The notes: generated by a model from the letters alone, not told the origin. Shown: positions 1 to 6,209, counted from the stretch's first letter. The stretch is DNA of 7,951 nt from CAZRIZ01 sp964600285 (GCA_964600285.1 CAZRIZ010000027.1:1-7951); one strand, 5' to 3'. Made by a program: numbers and translations.

Positions 1-218
1 TCTCTCGACTTGAGTTTGAGAAATTTCAAAACCAATGCGCGCGTGGCCTCGACTTTTTCATCGGTAACACGCCCCCATTTGTATTTTACGCGTTCACCGC
101 AAGAGTTGTGGGCAGTGTAGTATTCATTTAGGGAGTCAATTACTGGCTGAGGTCTAAGTGATTGGCAGGCGCTGTCAAGATAAATTGCGTCAGTCGCTAA
201 ATAAGCAAAATCTTTCAT
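1..218 (-). CDS. Class V aminotransferase / cysteine desulfurase-like protein, N-terminal part (runs off left edge)
   Basis: The first 72 codons of a gene reading leftward out of the window. The translation begins MKDFAYLATDAIYLDSACQS and continues with LRPQPVIDSLNEYY. This matches the N-terminus of PLP-dependent class V aminotransferases (the NifS/SufS/CsdA fold), where a 'YLDxAA.S.RP..V......YY' stretch lines the active-site entrance. The PLP lysine and the catalytic cysteine loop lie outside the window, so true cysteine desulfurase activity cannot be told from a related activity. The DSACQS variant of the usual DNAA motif suggests a divergent subgroup. An in-frame ATG at 230 is possible, but it lies inside the predicted -10 box (226-231), so 218 is preferred; the transcript would then be essentially leaderless. 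No Shine-Dalgarno sequence precedes either start. Family call is good; exact substrate unknown. Confidence 0.75.
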   Translation of the reverse strand, partial: MKDFAYLATDAIYLDSACQSLRPQPVIDSLNEYYTAHNSCGERVKYKWGRVTDEKVEATRALVLKFLKLKSR

Positions 219-225
219 AGTATTA

Positions 226-234
226 ATCATAGCA
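226..234 (-). promoter_or_regulatory. Extended -10 promoter for the class V aminotransferase gene
   Basis: On the minus strand the sequence reads TGC-TATGAT, an extended -10 box. The predicted transcription start falls at about 218-219, on the A of the ATG. The expected -35 position lies inside the terminator hairpin of the upstream RRM gene and shows no good -35 hexamer, so the TGn extension probably compensates. Confidence 0.55.
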
Positions 235-240
235 CAAAAC

Positions 241-267
241 AAATACTCCTCTTGAGAGAGGAGTATT
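241..267 (-). terminator. Rho-independent terminator of the RRM gene
   Basis: An 11-bp perfect inverted repeat (242-252 with 257-267) has a 4-nt loop. On the minus strand it is followed by a T-rich run reading TTGTTTTG. It starts about 20 nt past the RRM stop codon, so it ends that transcript. The hairpin is a perfect palindromic stem, but the plus-strand side lacks a good T tract. Confidence 0.8.
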
Positions 268-286
268 AAGTTTACTAAAGTTTAAT

Positions 287-607
287 TTAGCGCTCGCGTT
301 GGCGGAAAGAATTACCGCTGTGGTGATCGCGATCACCAAACTCACGACGTGGTCGGCTCTCACGGGGCTCAGATAACTTAACTGTTAGTGGGCGACCGTC
401 GAGTTCTTTACCATCTAGCTCTTCAATAGCTTTTTGGTTGTTAGCTTCGTCGACGAATTCAACGAAACCAAAACCTTTGCTACGACCGCTGAATTTATCA
501 GCGATAACTTTGGCTGAAGAAACTTCGCCAATTTGTTCGAAATGGGCTTTTAGGCCATCATCGTTAGTTGAGTAGGAAAGGCTTCCTACAAAAAGATTTT
601 GTGACAT
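287..607 (-). CDS. Small RNA-binding protein with one RRM domain
   Basis: A 106-residue protein with a single RNA recognition motif over residues 3-80. RNP2 is LFVGSL (5-10) and RNP1 is KGFGFVEF (44-51), with both conserved aromatic positions intact. The C-terminal tail (81-106) is rich in Arg, Glu, Asp and Ser, like the short basic tails of bacterial RRM proteins. The family binds single-stranded RNA; in cyanobacteria such proteins are often cold-induced RNA chaperones, but a role here is inference. A frame-open extension to 694 exists, but the start at 607 is chosen because it is preceded by GGAG at good spacing and begins exactly at the RRM fold (MSQNLFVG). It has its own promoter, an approximately 80-nt leader and its own terminator, so it is monocistronic. 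Confidence 0.92.
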   Translation of the reverse strand: MSQNLFVGSLSYSTNDDGLKAHFEQIGEVSSAKVIADKFSGRSKGFGFVEFVDEANNQKAIEELDGKELDGRPLTVKLSEPRESRPRREFGDRDHHSGNSFRQRER

Positions 608-693
608 TTGTCTCCTTATTATTATTGATTCATTTGAACTGCTAATAAAAAGGTTGGACTTATGTATTTCGCACGTGCATATGAACTGCATCA

Positions 694-722
694 TTTATAC
701 CACGTAGGTAGAGATTTTGCAA
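694..722 (-). promoter_or_regulatory. Promoter of the RRM gene
   Basis: On the minus strand a -35 box TTGCAA (717-722) is separated by 17 bp from a -10 box TATAAA (694-699), which carries a TGG extension. Transcription would begin near 687 and give a leader of about 80 nt before the ATG at 607. That leader is the longest predicted in the window. Confidence 0.65.
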
Positions 723-749
723 TAGGCTAATATATAATCTAGTGCCGTA

Positions 750-778
750 TTGTCGCGCGGTAACATCTGGTCTATAAT
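750..778 (+). promoter_or_regulatory. Promoter of the prepilin gene
   Basis: A -35-like TTGTCG (750-755), 17-bp spacer and perfect TATAAT (773-778). The predicted start point at about 785 coincides with the first base of the prepilin ATG, which implies a leaderless mRNA. Confidence 0.7.
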
Positions 779-784
779 TTGCTT

Positions 785-1351
785 ATGATAACACGCAAAG
801 CTTTCTCTTTATCCGAAGTTCTGTTGGTGATAGTGATTATTGGAATTTTAACCACCATCAGCGTAATTTCTTATAATGGCTATAAGGAAAAATCTGAAAA
901 CGCGGCCACTATTGATAGTGTTGGTGCTTTTCGCAAGGCGGCTGACTATTATTTTAACGATCATGGCTATTATCCTCGTAACCCAACAGATCCGTCGCTA
1001 GATTGGGAGGTTTGCATCAGCAAAATCAACGACTGTATTAAGTATAAGGAAATTCCAGTTATATCGGATAATCGGGTCTTTCTGGAGGAAATGGATAAGT
1101 ATGGCGGCGTAATCAATGGATCGCTATCAGTGGCGGAAGGCCAAGCGCAAGGAGTGCTTTACCGCTCAGAAGCTGGTTCTTACAATCGTGAAACCAGGCC
1201 ATACACCGCTATGATAATGTATTGGCTGAATGGTGATGGTGTTGACTGCGGTTTTGATGTGTCTAATGATAGCGCTACTCATCCTAGGCCAAGTGACAAG
1301 GAGTACACTTGGACGGATGGAAAAATTACAGCTTGTTGGCTAAGATTTTAG
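785..1351 (+). CDS. Type IV prepilin / pseudopilin-like protein
   Basis: A 188-residue protein with the class III signal of type IV pilins. A short basic leader, MITRKA, is followed by FSLSE and a continuous hydrophobic helix (about residues 12-29). Prepilin peptidase would cut between Ala6 and Phe7, leaving the conserved Glu at +5 (Glu11). The -1 residue is Ala rather than the usual Gly, which is tolerated in some pilins. The C-terminal domain has four cysteines (77, 84, 155, 184) that could form two disulfides outside the membrane. A start at 779 (TTG) is open, but the ATG at 785 is preferred: it gives the normal short leader and sits at the predicted transcription start. No other pilus assembly gene is in the window, so a structural pilus, a minor pilin and a DNA-uptake role all remain possible. 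Confidence 0.85.
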   Translation: MITRKAFSLSEVLLVIVIIGILTTISVISYNGYKEKSENAATIDSVGAFRKAADYYFNDHGYYPRNPTDPSLDWEVCISKINDCIKYKEIPVISDNRVFLEEMDKYGGVINGSLSVAEGQAQGVLYRSEAGSYNRETRPYTAMIMYWLNGDGVDCGFDVSNDSATHPRPSDKEYTWTDGKITACWLRF

Positions 1352-1363
1352 CGATTTTTAATA

Positions 1364-1369
1364 TATAAT
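1364..1369 (+). promoter_or_regulatory. Possible -10 box for the DUF1846 gene
   Basis: A perfect TATAAT lies 40 bp upstream of the DUF1846 ATG and just past the prepilin stop. No convincing -35 hexamer sits at 16-18 bp spacing, and the region is AT-rich, so this call is tentative. No terminator hairpin is visible between the prepilin gene and this one, so readthrough is also possible. Confidence 0.4.
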
Positions 1370-1408
1370 AAGACCATAAGCAAAATAAGCTTGTGAGGTA
1401 AACAAAAA

Positions 1409-2905
1409 ATGAAAAACAATAATAAAATTGGCTTTGATCAAAAAAAGTATCTGGAGCTACAAACTTCAGAGATTTTGCAACGGGTTGATAATTTTGGGCA
1501 ACTCTATCTAGAAGTTGGCGGCAAGTTAGTAGATGACTTACACGCCAAGCGAGTTTTGCCAGGATTTGATCCAAAATCAAAGCTAAAAGTTCTCAGTTCA
1601 ATCAAAGATAAAATCGAAGTAATAGTTTGTATCTCAGCGGTTGACTTAGAACGCAATAAAATCCGCTCAGACAACTATATGTCTTATGCTGACGAGTCTA
1701 TCCGGCTGATTGAGTTCTTGCGTAAAGAAGGAATCTTAGTTAATAACGCCGTAATTACACTGTTTGATAATCAGCGTCGAGCCGTTTTATTTAAATCTAG
1801 GTTAGAAAAGATTAAACTAAACGTCCACTTACATTCACGAACACCGGGTTATCCAACGGATGTTGATGTGATAGTTAGCTCAGATGGTTACGGTAGGAAT
1901 AGTTTCATCGAGACCGAGCGTGATATTGTAGTGGTAACTGCTCCCGGTCCATCAAGTGGAAAGATGGCAACTTGTTTAAGTCAAATCTATCACGAATCCT
2001 TGAGGGGAAATACCGTTGGCTATGCTAAATATGAAACTTTTCCTGTTTGGGACTTACCGCTTGATCATCCGGTTAACGTCGCCTACGAGTCTGCCACTTT
2101 GGACTTAATGGATATAAACATGATCGATCCGTTTCATTTTGCTAGTTATGACAAAATGTCGGTCAATTATAATCGGGATATTGAAACTTTCCCAGTTTTG
2201 AAGCGAATTTTTGATCGGATTTACGGCAAAGAAGTCTATAAATCGCCAACTGATATGGGCGTTAATGTAATTTCTCAAGCTATTACAGACGATGAGGTCG
2301 TCAAAAAGGCGGCTCGACAAGAGGTTATCAGGCGCTATTATACCACCATGACCGATAACCAATTGGGTGATGCAACCGACCAATCACTTGAAAGGGCCAA
2401 GCTCCTGCTTGAAAACCTAGACTTGCGTCCGCTTGATCGTGCAGTAGCTAAACTGGCTTTGGATAAATTGGAGCTACTACAAAATAGCCAACCAAGTTAT
2501 CCTAACCAAGCTAGCGCCATTCAATTGGTCACGGGAGAATCTTCTACTGGCAAAAAAACCCCGATTTTAACTTCAACTGCCGCCGCCGTATTAAATATTT
2601 TGAAAATCATTTCTAACATCGATGACAAAATATATCTGTTATCACCAGAAGTTATCGGTCCAATCAATGACCTAAAGTGCGATAAGTTAGGCTTGTGTGA
2701 TTCGGAGTTAAGTTTGGAGGAGGTCTTCTTGGCTTTAACAATTTCGGCAGTAACTAACCCAATGGCTAAATTGGCACTAGATAATATTGGGCGACTTAAG
2801 GGTGCTCAACTCCATTCTACGGGTATGATGCCAGATCGTGATAAGGTTATTTGTCGCCGACTGGAGATTGACACGACGATTGGGATACCAGATATTAAAT
2901 ATTAA
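1409..2905 (+). CDS. DUF1846 / UPF0371 family protein
   Basis: A 498-residue protein, about the full length of the DUF1846 (UPF0371) family, found mainly in Firmicutes, Actinobacteria and other bacteria. Family hallmarks are the N-terminal IGFDQKKYLELQ and YLEVGGKLVDDLHAKRVLPG stretches, the central APGPSSGKMATCLSQIYHE motif (about residues 178-196), and a C-terminal region with VTGESSTGKK, LLSPEVIGPI and LHSTGMM. The central glycine-rich GK segment resembles a nucleotide- or phosphate-binding loop but is one residue short of a standard Walker A. The biochemical function of the family is not established to my knowledge. The start at 1409 has GAGGT nine bases upstream and matches the family N-terminus. 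It lies 23 nt ahead of a small membrane protein gene with which it may be co-transcribed. Confidence 0.9.
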   Translation: MKNNNKIGFDQKKYLELQTSEILQRVDNFGQLYLEVGGKLVDDLHAKRVLPGFDPKSKLKVLSSIKDKIEVIVCISAVDLERNKIRSDNYMSYADESIRLIEFLRKEGILVNNAVITLFDNQRRAVLFKSRLEKIKLNVHLHSRTPGYPTDVDVIVSSDGYGRNSFIETERDIVVVTAPGPSSGKMATCLSQIYHESLRGNTVGYAKYETFPVWDLPLDHPVNVAYESATLDLMDINMIDPFHFASYDKMSVNYNRDIETFPVLKRIFDRIYGKEVYKSPTDMGVNVISQAITDDEVVKKAARQEVIRRYYTTMTDNQLGDATDQSLERAKLLLENLDLRPLDRAVAKLALDKLELLQNSQPSYPNQASAIQLVTGESSTGKKTPILTSTAAAVLNILKIISNIDDKIYLLSPEVIGPINDLKCDKLGLCDSELSLEEVFLALTISAVTNPMAKLALDNIGRLKGAQLHSTGMMPDRDKVICRRLEIDTTIGIPDIKY

Positions 2906-2928
2906 GCTTAGTAAAACGGAGGACTAAA

Positions 2929-3252
2929 ATGAAAAGTTCAGTAATCGCTACGATGCTAAATATCATCCCAGGATTTGGCTATATCTACATAGGTGGTAAA
3001 AAACGCTGGTTTGGTGTACTGTTGGTTTTAGGTCTAGGATTGGCGCTTTATATGACCCTTTCTGGTCCGGCTTTCCAGGTTGCCCTTGATCAAGCTATGG
3101 CCGGCGAAGGCACGGCAGACCTAAATTTCAGCTGGTTGTCGACATTGTCGAGTTTCGTTATGATTGGCGCATTTATGTTTGACGCTTATTGGTCTTGTGA
3201 GCAAGCCAATCGTGAATATGACTCTAAAATAAAAAAGCTAATTGACAAGTAG
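2929..3252 (+). CDS. Small membrane protein, TM2/DUF5683-like (unknown function)
   Basis: A 107-residue protein with about three hydrophobic segments (residues 6-22, 27-45 and 68-88) and a charged C-terminal tail. The N-terminal 'IIPGFGYIYIGGKKRWFG' resembles the 'P-G-x-G-x-x-Y-x-G-x-x-x-x-G' helical hairpin of TM2-type small membrane proteins, a resemblance by eye only. A strong Shine-Dalgarno GGAGG (2918-2922) is placed 6 nt before the ATG. It follows the DUF1846 gene by 23 nt with no visible promoter of its own, so the two are likely one transcript. Function not recognised. Confidence 0.75.
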   Translation: MKSSVIATMLNIIPGFGYIYIGGKKRWFGVLLVLGLGLALYMTLSGPAFQVALDQAMAGEGTADLNFSWLSTLSSFVMIGAFMFDAYWSCEQANREYDSKIKKLIDK

Positions 3253-3254
3253 TT

Positions 3255-3286
3255 TTGCATCAATTAAGCATAAGTGCTAATATAAT
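3255..3286 (+). promoter_or_regulatory. Promoter of the amino-acid ABC importer operon
   Basis: Two overlapping readings are possible. One has -35 TTGCAT (3255-3260), a 17-bp spacer and an extended -10 TGC-TAATAT (3275-3283). The other uses the perfect TATAAT at 3281-3286, for which the -35 spacing is a long 20 bp. Either gives transcription starting at about 3290-3293, only 14-17 nt before the chosen ATG. Confidence 0.6.
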
Positions 3287-3306
3287 GGTATTAAGTGGGG
3301 GAAGCG

Positions 3307-4788
3307 ATGAAACGACGCCTAAATACCATTATTGTAATCTCGTTGATATTAACTCTTGGCGCTGGAATCTTTTCTCCTAAGGCCGTCTTTGCGGCTTCAG
3401 ACAACGAGTTGGTAATAGGAACAGAAAGTGGATTTGAGCCATTTGACTATCTAAAAAATGGCGAAATTGTTGGCTTTGATATCGACCTAGCGAATGAAAT
3501 CGCTAAGGACCAAGGCAAGGAACTCCGCGTTGAGGACATGGCCTTTGATGGCCTGATAACTGCCCTGCAAGCTGGTCGAGTTGATATGGTGGTGGCGGGA
3601 CTGTCGGTAACGGAAGATCGCGCCAAGAGCGTCAACTTCTCTGATCCGTATTACGAAGCCTCACAAATGATAATTGTTAGAAAAGATAACCTTGAGATTA
3701 AGACCAAGGCCGACTTAGAAAACAAGCGAATTGGCGTGCAACTTGGAACAACTGGCGACGAAATGGTTGATGATGTTGCGGGGGCAATTAAGGTACAATT
3801 TCCGTCTGTGCCGGCTGTCTTACAAGAATTAATTAACAAGCGAATTGATGCGGTCGTGCTAGATAACGCTCCTGCCGAAAGGTATTTGCGTAATCGTCCA
3901 GAACTGCGTCTGTTAGAAGAAAAACTATCTAATGAGAACTATGCGATTGCTATCCATAAAGACAACCCAGAGTTGCTAAGAATGGTGAACAAAACAATTG
4001 CGCGCGTTAAAGAAGACGGAACCTATGATCAGATGATGGTTAAATACTTTTCTGATACTGATGACAATGAGCAAGGGTCTGGAACTATGACTTGGCGTAA
4101 CATATTCCTAGATGAAAATCGCTATATGATGTTGGTTAATGGTCTTGGCATAACTTTGCTCCTGGCCTTACTAGCTACGGTTGGTGGTATTGTCTTTGGT
4201 TTGTTGGCGGCCCTACTAAGAATATCTAGGTTTTATCCATTCAAATTCTTAAAGAAATCTAAATTAGCTCAATTCAATCCTTTGTCGGCATTGTCGAAGC
4301 TCTATACGACTGTCATACGAGGCACGCCACTTTTGGTCCAGCTACTTATCTTTTACTATGTAGTCTTTGGTCAACAGCGCGATGTTTCTAAAGTCGTTAT
4401 CGCCGCGCTAGCTTTTGCTATTAACAGCGGGGCGTATATAGCGGAGATTCTGCGTGCTGGCTTCCAGAGTTTACCGAAAGGTCAATGGGAGGCGGCCGAT
4501 TCGCTTGGTTTCAGTTATGTCAAAACTATTCGTTATATCGTGATGCCCCAGGTCCTAAAATCTTCTCTACCAAGTTTGATGAACGAGTTTATCACACTTA
4601 TAAAAGAAACCTCGGTTGTGGGTTGGATTGGTTTAAGCGACTTGATGCGAGGAGCCGATAACATTCGATTCCAGACGGCCACTGCCTTTGAATCGTTGCT
4701 CGTAGCGGCCTTAATTTATCTACTACTTACAACTATGTTTACTCGCATAGCGGCGCGAGTAGAAAGGAAATTAAAAGTCAGTGATTAA
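3307..4788 (+). CDS. Fused substrate-binding protein and permease of a polar amino-acid ABC importer
   Basis: A 493-residue two-domain protein. Residues 1-29 are a signal peptide or anchor with a likely cut after Ala29 (VFA-AS). Residues 33-248 form an SBP_bac_3 solute-binding domain (ELVIGTESGFEPFDY). Arg105 in TEDRA and Asp186 in VVLDNAP are at the positions that bind the carboxylate and amino groups of the amino acid. Residues 272-490 are a HisM/GlnP-type permease, with the RGTPLLVQL motif (338-346) and a full EAA loop (EAADSLG onward, 395-414) that contacts the ATPase. The fused layout is known from GlnP of lactococci and relatives; the exact amino acid cannot be read from sequence. A GTG at 3295 is open, but the ATG at 3307 follows a G-rich GGGGGA ribosome site and gives the normal Lys/Arg signal-peptide start. 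It overlaps the ATPase gene by 8 nt. Confidence 0.93.
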   Translation: MKRRLNTIIVISLILTLGAGIFSPKAVFAASDNELVIGTESGFEPFDYLKNGEIVGFDIDLANEIAKDQGKELRVEDMAFDGLITALQAGRVDMVVAGLSVTEDRAKSVNFSDPYYEASQMIIVRKDNLEIKTKADLENKRIGVQLGTTGDEMVDDVAGAIKVQFPSVPAVLQELINKRIDAVVLDNAPAERYLRNRPELRLLEEKLSNENYAIAIHKDNPELLRMVNKTIARVKEDGTYDQMMVKYFSDTDDNEQGSGTMTWRNIFLDENRYMMLVNGLGITLLLALLATVGGIVFGLLAALLRISRFYPFKFLKKSKLAQFNPLSALSKLYTTVIRGTPLLVQLLIFYYVVFGQQRDVSKVVIAALAFAINSGAYIAEILRAGFQSLPKGQWEAADSLGFSYVKTIRYIVMPQVLKSSLPSLMNEFITLIKETSVVGWIGLSDLMRGADNIRFQTATAFESLLVAALIYLLLTTMFTRIAARVERKLKVSD

Positions 4789-5500
4789 GATAGAAAACTT
4801 AACCAAGGAATTTGGTGACAACAAGGTCTTAAGTGGGATTAATCAAGAGGTGGTTGAGGGCTCGGTCATTGTTCTAATCGGTGCTAGTGGTTCCGGTAAG
4901 TCAACTTTCCTTCGTTGTCTTAACCGAACTGAAATACCGACATCTGGACGGATTACATTGGACGATAAAGAATTAGACTATAAGAACGTCAATTCTGGTC
5001 AGACAATTTCAGGCATGGTGTTCCAGGACTTCAATTTGTTTCCACATTTAACTGTCTTGGAGAATTTAACAATTGCTCCGACTAAAGCCAAGGGTGTTAA
5101 ACCTGCTGTTGCCAAGCAAACCGCACTTAGTCTGCTAGAAAAATTTGGTTTGTCTGATAAGGCTTCGGCCTATCCTAGGCATTTATCTGGAGGGCAACAA
5201 CAGCGCGTGGCGATTGCTCGTGAATTGGCCATGAACCCAAAGATAATCTTGTTTGATGAGCCAACTTCAGCTCTGGACCCAGAAAAAGTTGTAGAATTAG
5301 AAGATATAGTTCGAGAGTTAAAAACGACTGGCATTACGATGTTTATCGTGACGCATAATATGGATTTTGCCAGTAAAATTGCAGATAAAATCTGGCTAAT
5401 GAAGGATGGTGATATTGCCGTGACTGGTTCACCTGAAGCAATGCTTGAAAAGGCTAAAACCGACCCTGATTTAAGGCCTTATTTCGCTGAGTTAATATAA
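4781..5500 (+). CDS. glnQ: ATP-binding subunit of the polar amino-acid ABC importer (GlnQ type)
   Basis: A 239-residue ABC ATPase of normal family length with every core motif intact: Walker A GASGSGKS (34-41), Q-loop Gln82 in VFQDFNLFPH, signature LSGGQQQR (135-142), Walker B IILFDE (155-160), D-loop SALD (163-166) and the switch His192 in VTHN. The SGMVFQDFNLFPHLTVLEN stretch and closing motifs are those of the GlnQ/HisP branch. It works as a dimer on the cytoplasmic face of the fused permease encoded just upstream. The start is GTG at 4781, inside the last codons of the permease gene (8-nt overlap), and begins the standard MIKIENLTK. Only a weak distant AAAGGA precedes it, so translational coupling is likely. 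The substrate is inferred as a polar amino acid such as glutamine; the symbol reflects family similarity. Confidence 0.93.
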   Translation: MIKIENLTKEFGDNKVLSGINQEVVEGSVIVLIGASGSGKSTFLRCLNRTEIPTSGRITLDDKELDYKNVNSGQTISGMVFQDFNLFPHLTVLENLTIAPTKAKGVKPAVAKQTALSLLEKFGLSDKASAYPRHLSGGQQQRVAIARELAMNPKIILFDEPTSALDPEKVVELEDIVRELKTTGITMFIVTHNMDFASKIADKIWLMKDGDIAVTGSPEAMLEKAKTDPDLRPYFAELI

Positions 5501-5505
5501 AGGAA

Positions 5506-5532
5506 AACCCCGCTGGATAAACCAGTGGGGTT
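5506..5532. terminator. GC-rich hairpin closing two convergent genes
   Basis: An 11-bp stem (5506-5516 with 5522-5532) around a 5-nt loop ATAAA lies between the stop codons of the ABC ATPase (plus) and the secreted-protein gene (minus). As plus-strand RNA the stem has one G-U wobble and a poor T tract. As minus-strand RNA it has one A-C mismatch but is followed by a better run reading TTTTCCTTT. It probably serves both directions. Confidence 0.75.
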
Positions 5533-5555
5533 AATGTACTATAGAGTTACTTGGG

Positions 5556-6116
5556 CTACTTGCCGATGGAGAAAAAGTCTCTGACCTTGTCTCCCCAGCC
5601 CTTTTGCTCGCCATACTCGGCTAGCGGATCGACGACTTCATCTTCGATGAAGTCTTTTAGGTCTAGGGTTTTATCCCAGACCCAGTCGAGCCCACCTTTG
5701 GTGTAGGCTTTCGCCTTATCCCACCGAGTGAGCTGGCCTTCGTCAATCTCCGCCATTAGTTTGGAGAAGTCTTGACGATTTATCCAGTTATTGATATTCC
5801 GGTAGTAATGGAATACCAAGTCACTGTCCGGCTGCTCACCAGGTTCGACTATCGCCAAGATTCGATCTTGATCAAACCTTGAGATAATCGCGCCTTTGCC
5901 ATTTACGTCAAATTCGATGCAAATGACTTCGGCGGGATCGTCGCTGTCCGTTAAGAGCTTAACGAACACGAACGACCCCGGCTTGACGATAGTGATGCCA
6001 CCGTCATTGCCTTCAGCGTGGGCCGAACTGACTGCAAGTATTATCGCAGCCAGAGCGACCAAGATAGCCAGGACGATGATCGTCCTCGCCAGTATACGAT
6101 GGGTTTTTCTCTTCAT
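5556..6116 (-). CDS. Secreted or membrane-anchored protein of unknown function, high GC
   Basis: A 186-residue protein not recognised as a known family. The N-terminus is a clear Sec signal: basic residues 2-11, a hydrophobic core (12-29) and a likely signal peptidase site after SSAHA (Ala34). The mature part has a beta-rich half with ITIVKPGSFVFVKLL and AIISRFDQDRILAIVEPGE, then a helical, Trp- and Asp-rich half (about 105-180) containing RWDKAKAYTKGGLDWVWD. It has one cysteine and no visible catalytic motif. The start at 6116 follows a near-ideal AAAGGAGGG Shine-Dalgarno (6124-6132) at 7-nt spacing, and a strong promoter sits about 50 nt further up. GC is about 51% by hand count against about 41% in the ABC ATPase gene, with C/G-ending codons (ATC, GTC, CTG). 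That suggests recent acquisition or unusual expression. Confidence 0.75.
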   Translation of the reverse strand: MKRKTHRILARTIIVLAILVALAAIILAVSSAHAEGNDGGITIVKPGSFVFVKLLTDSDDPAEVICIEFDVNGKGAIISRFDQDRILAIVEPGEQPDSDLVFHYYRNINNWINRQDFSKLMAEIDEGQLTRWDKAKAYTKGGLDWVWDKTLDLKDFIEDEVVDPLAEYGEQKGWGDKVRDFFSIGK

Positions 6117-6175
6117 GTCAATACCCTCCTTTTATAGACCAAGAAAATGCAAGGATTTAGCAACCCTATATACCA

Positions 6176-6204
6176 ATTATAGCATAAACTCGTTAAAAAA
6201 GCAA
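6176..6204 (-). promoter_or_regulatory. Strong promoter of the high-GC secreted-protein gene
   Basis: On the minus strand -35 TTGCTT (6199-6204), a 17-bp spacer and a perfect TATAAT (6176-6181) preceded by TGC, so also an extended -10. Transcription would start at about 6169, giving a leader of about 50 nt. The -35 box is part of the T-rich tail of the terminator of the upstream gene. Confidence 0.75.
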
Positions 6205-6209
6205 GAGAA

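Noticed and set aside
608..694. Open N-terminal extension of the RRM protein to an upstream ATG at 694.
   Set aside because: The extension has no RRM-like content, overlaps the predicted -10 box (694-699) and lacks a ribosome site, whereas 607 has GGAG and starts at the domain edge.
1326..1580. Minus-strand open frame of 84 codons.
   Set aside because: It lies mostly antisense to the well-supported DUF1846 gene, with no ribosome site or recognisable protein.
2105..2383. Minus-strand open frame inside the DUF1846 gene.
   Set aside because: Antisense shadow of a conserved gene; composition does not look like a real protein.
3261..3280. Imperfect inverted repeat TTAAGCA/TGCTAA after the small membrane protein as a terminator.
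   Set aside because: The stem needs a bulge, is AT-rich and overlaps the importer promoter; no T tract follows.
3447..3839. Two minus-strand open frames of 62 codons opposite the importer gene.
   Set aside because: Ser/Thr/Arg-rich shadows of the plus-strand coding frame with no start signals.
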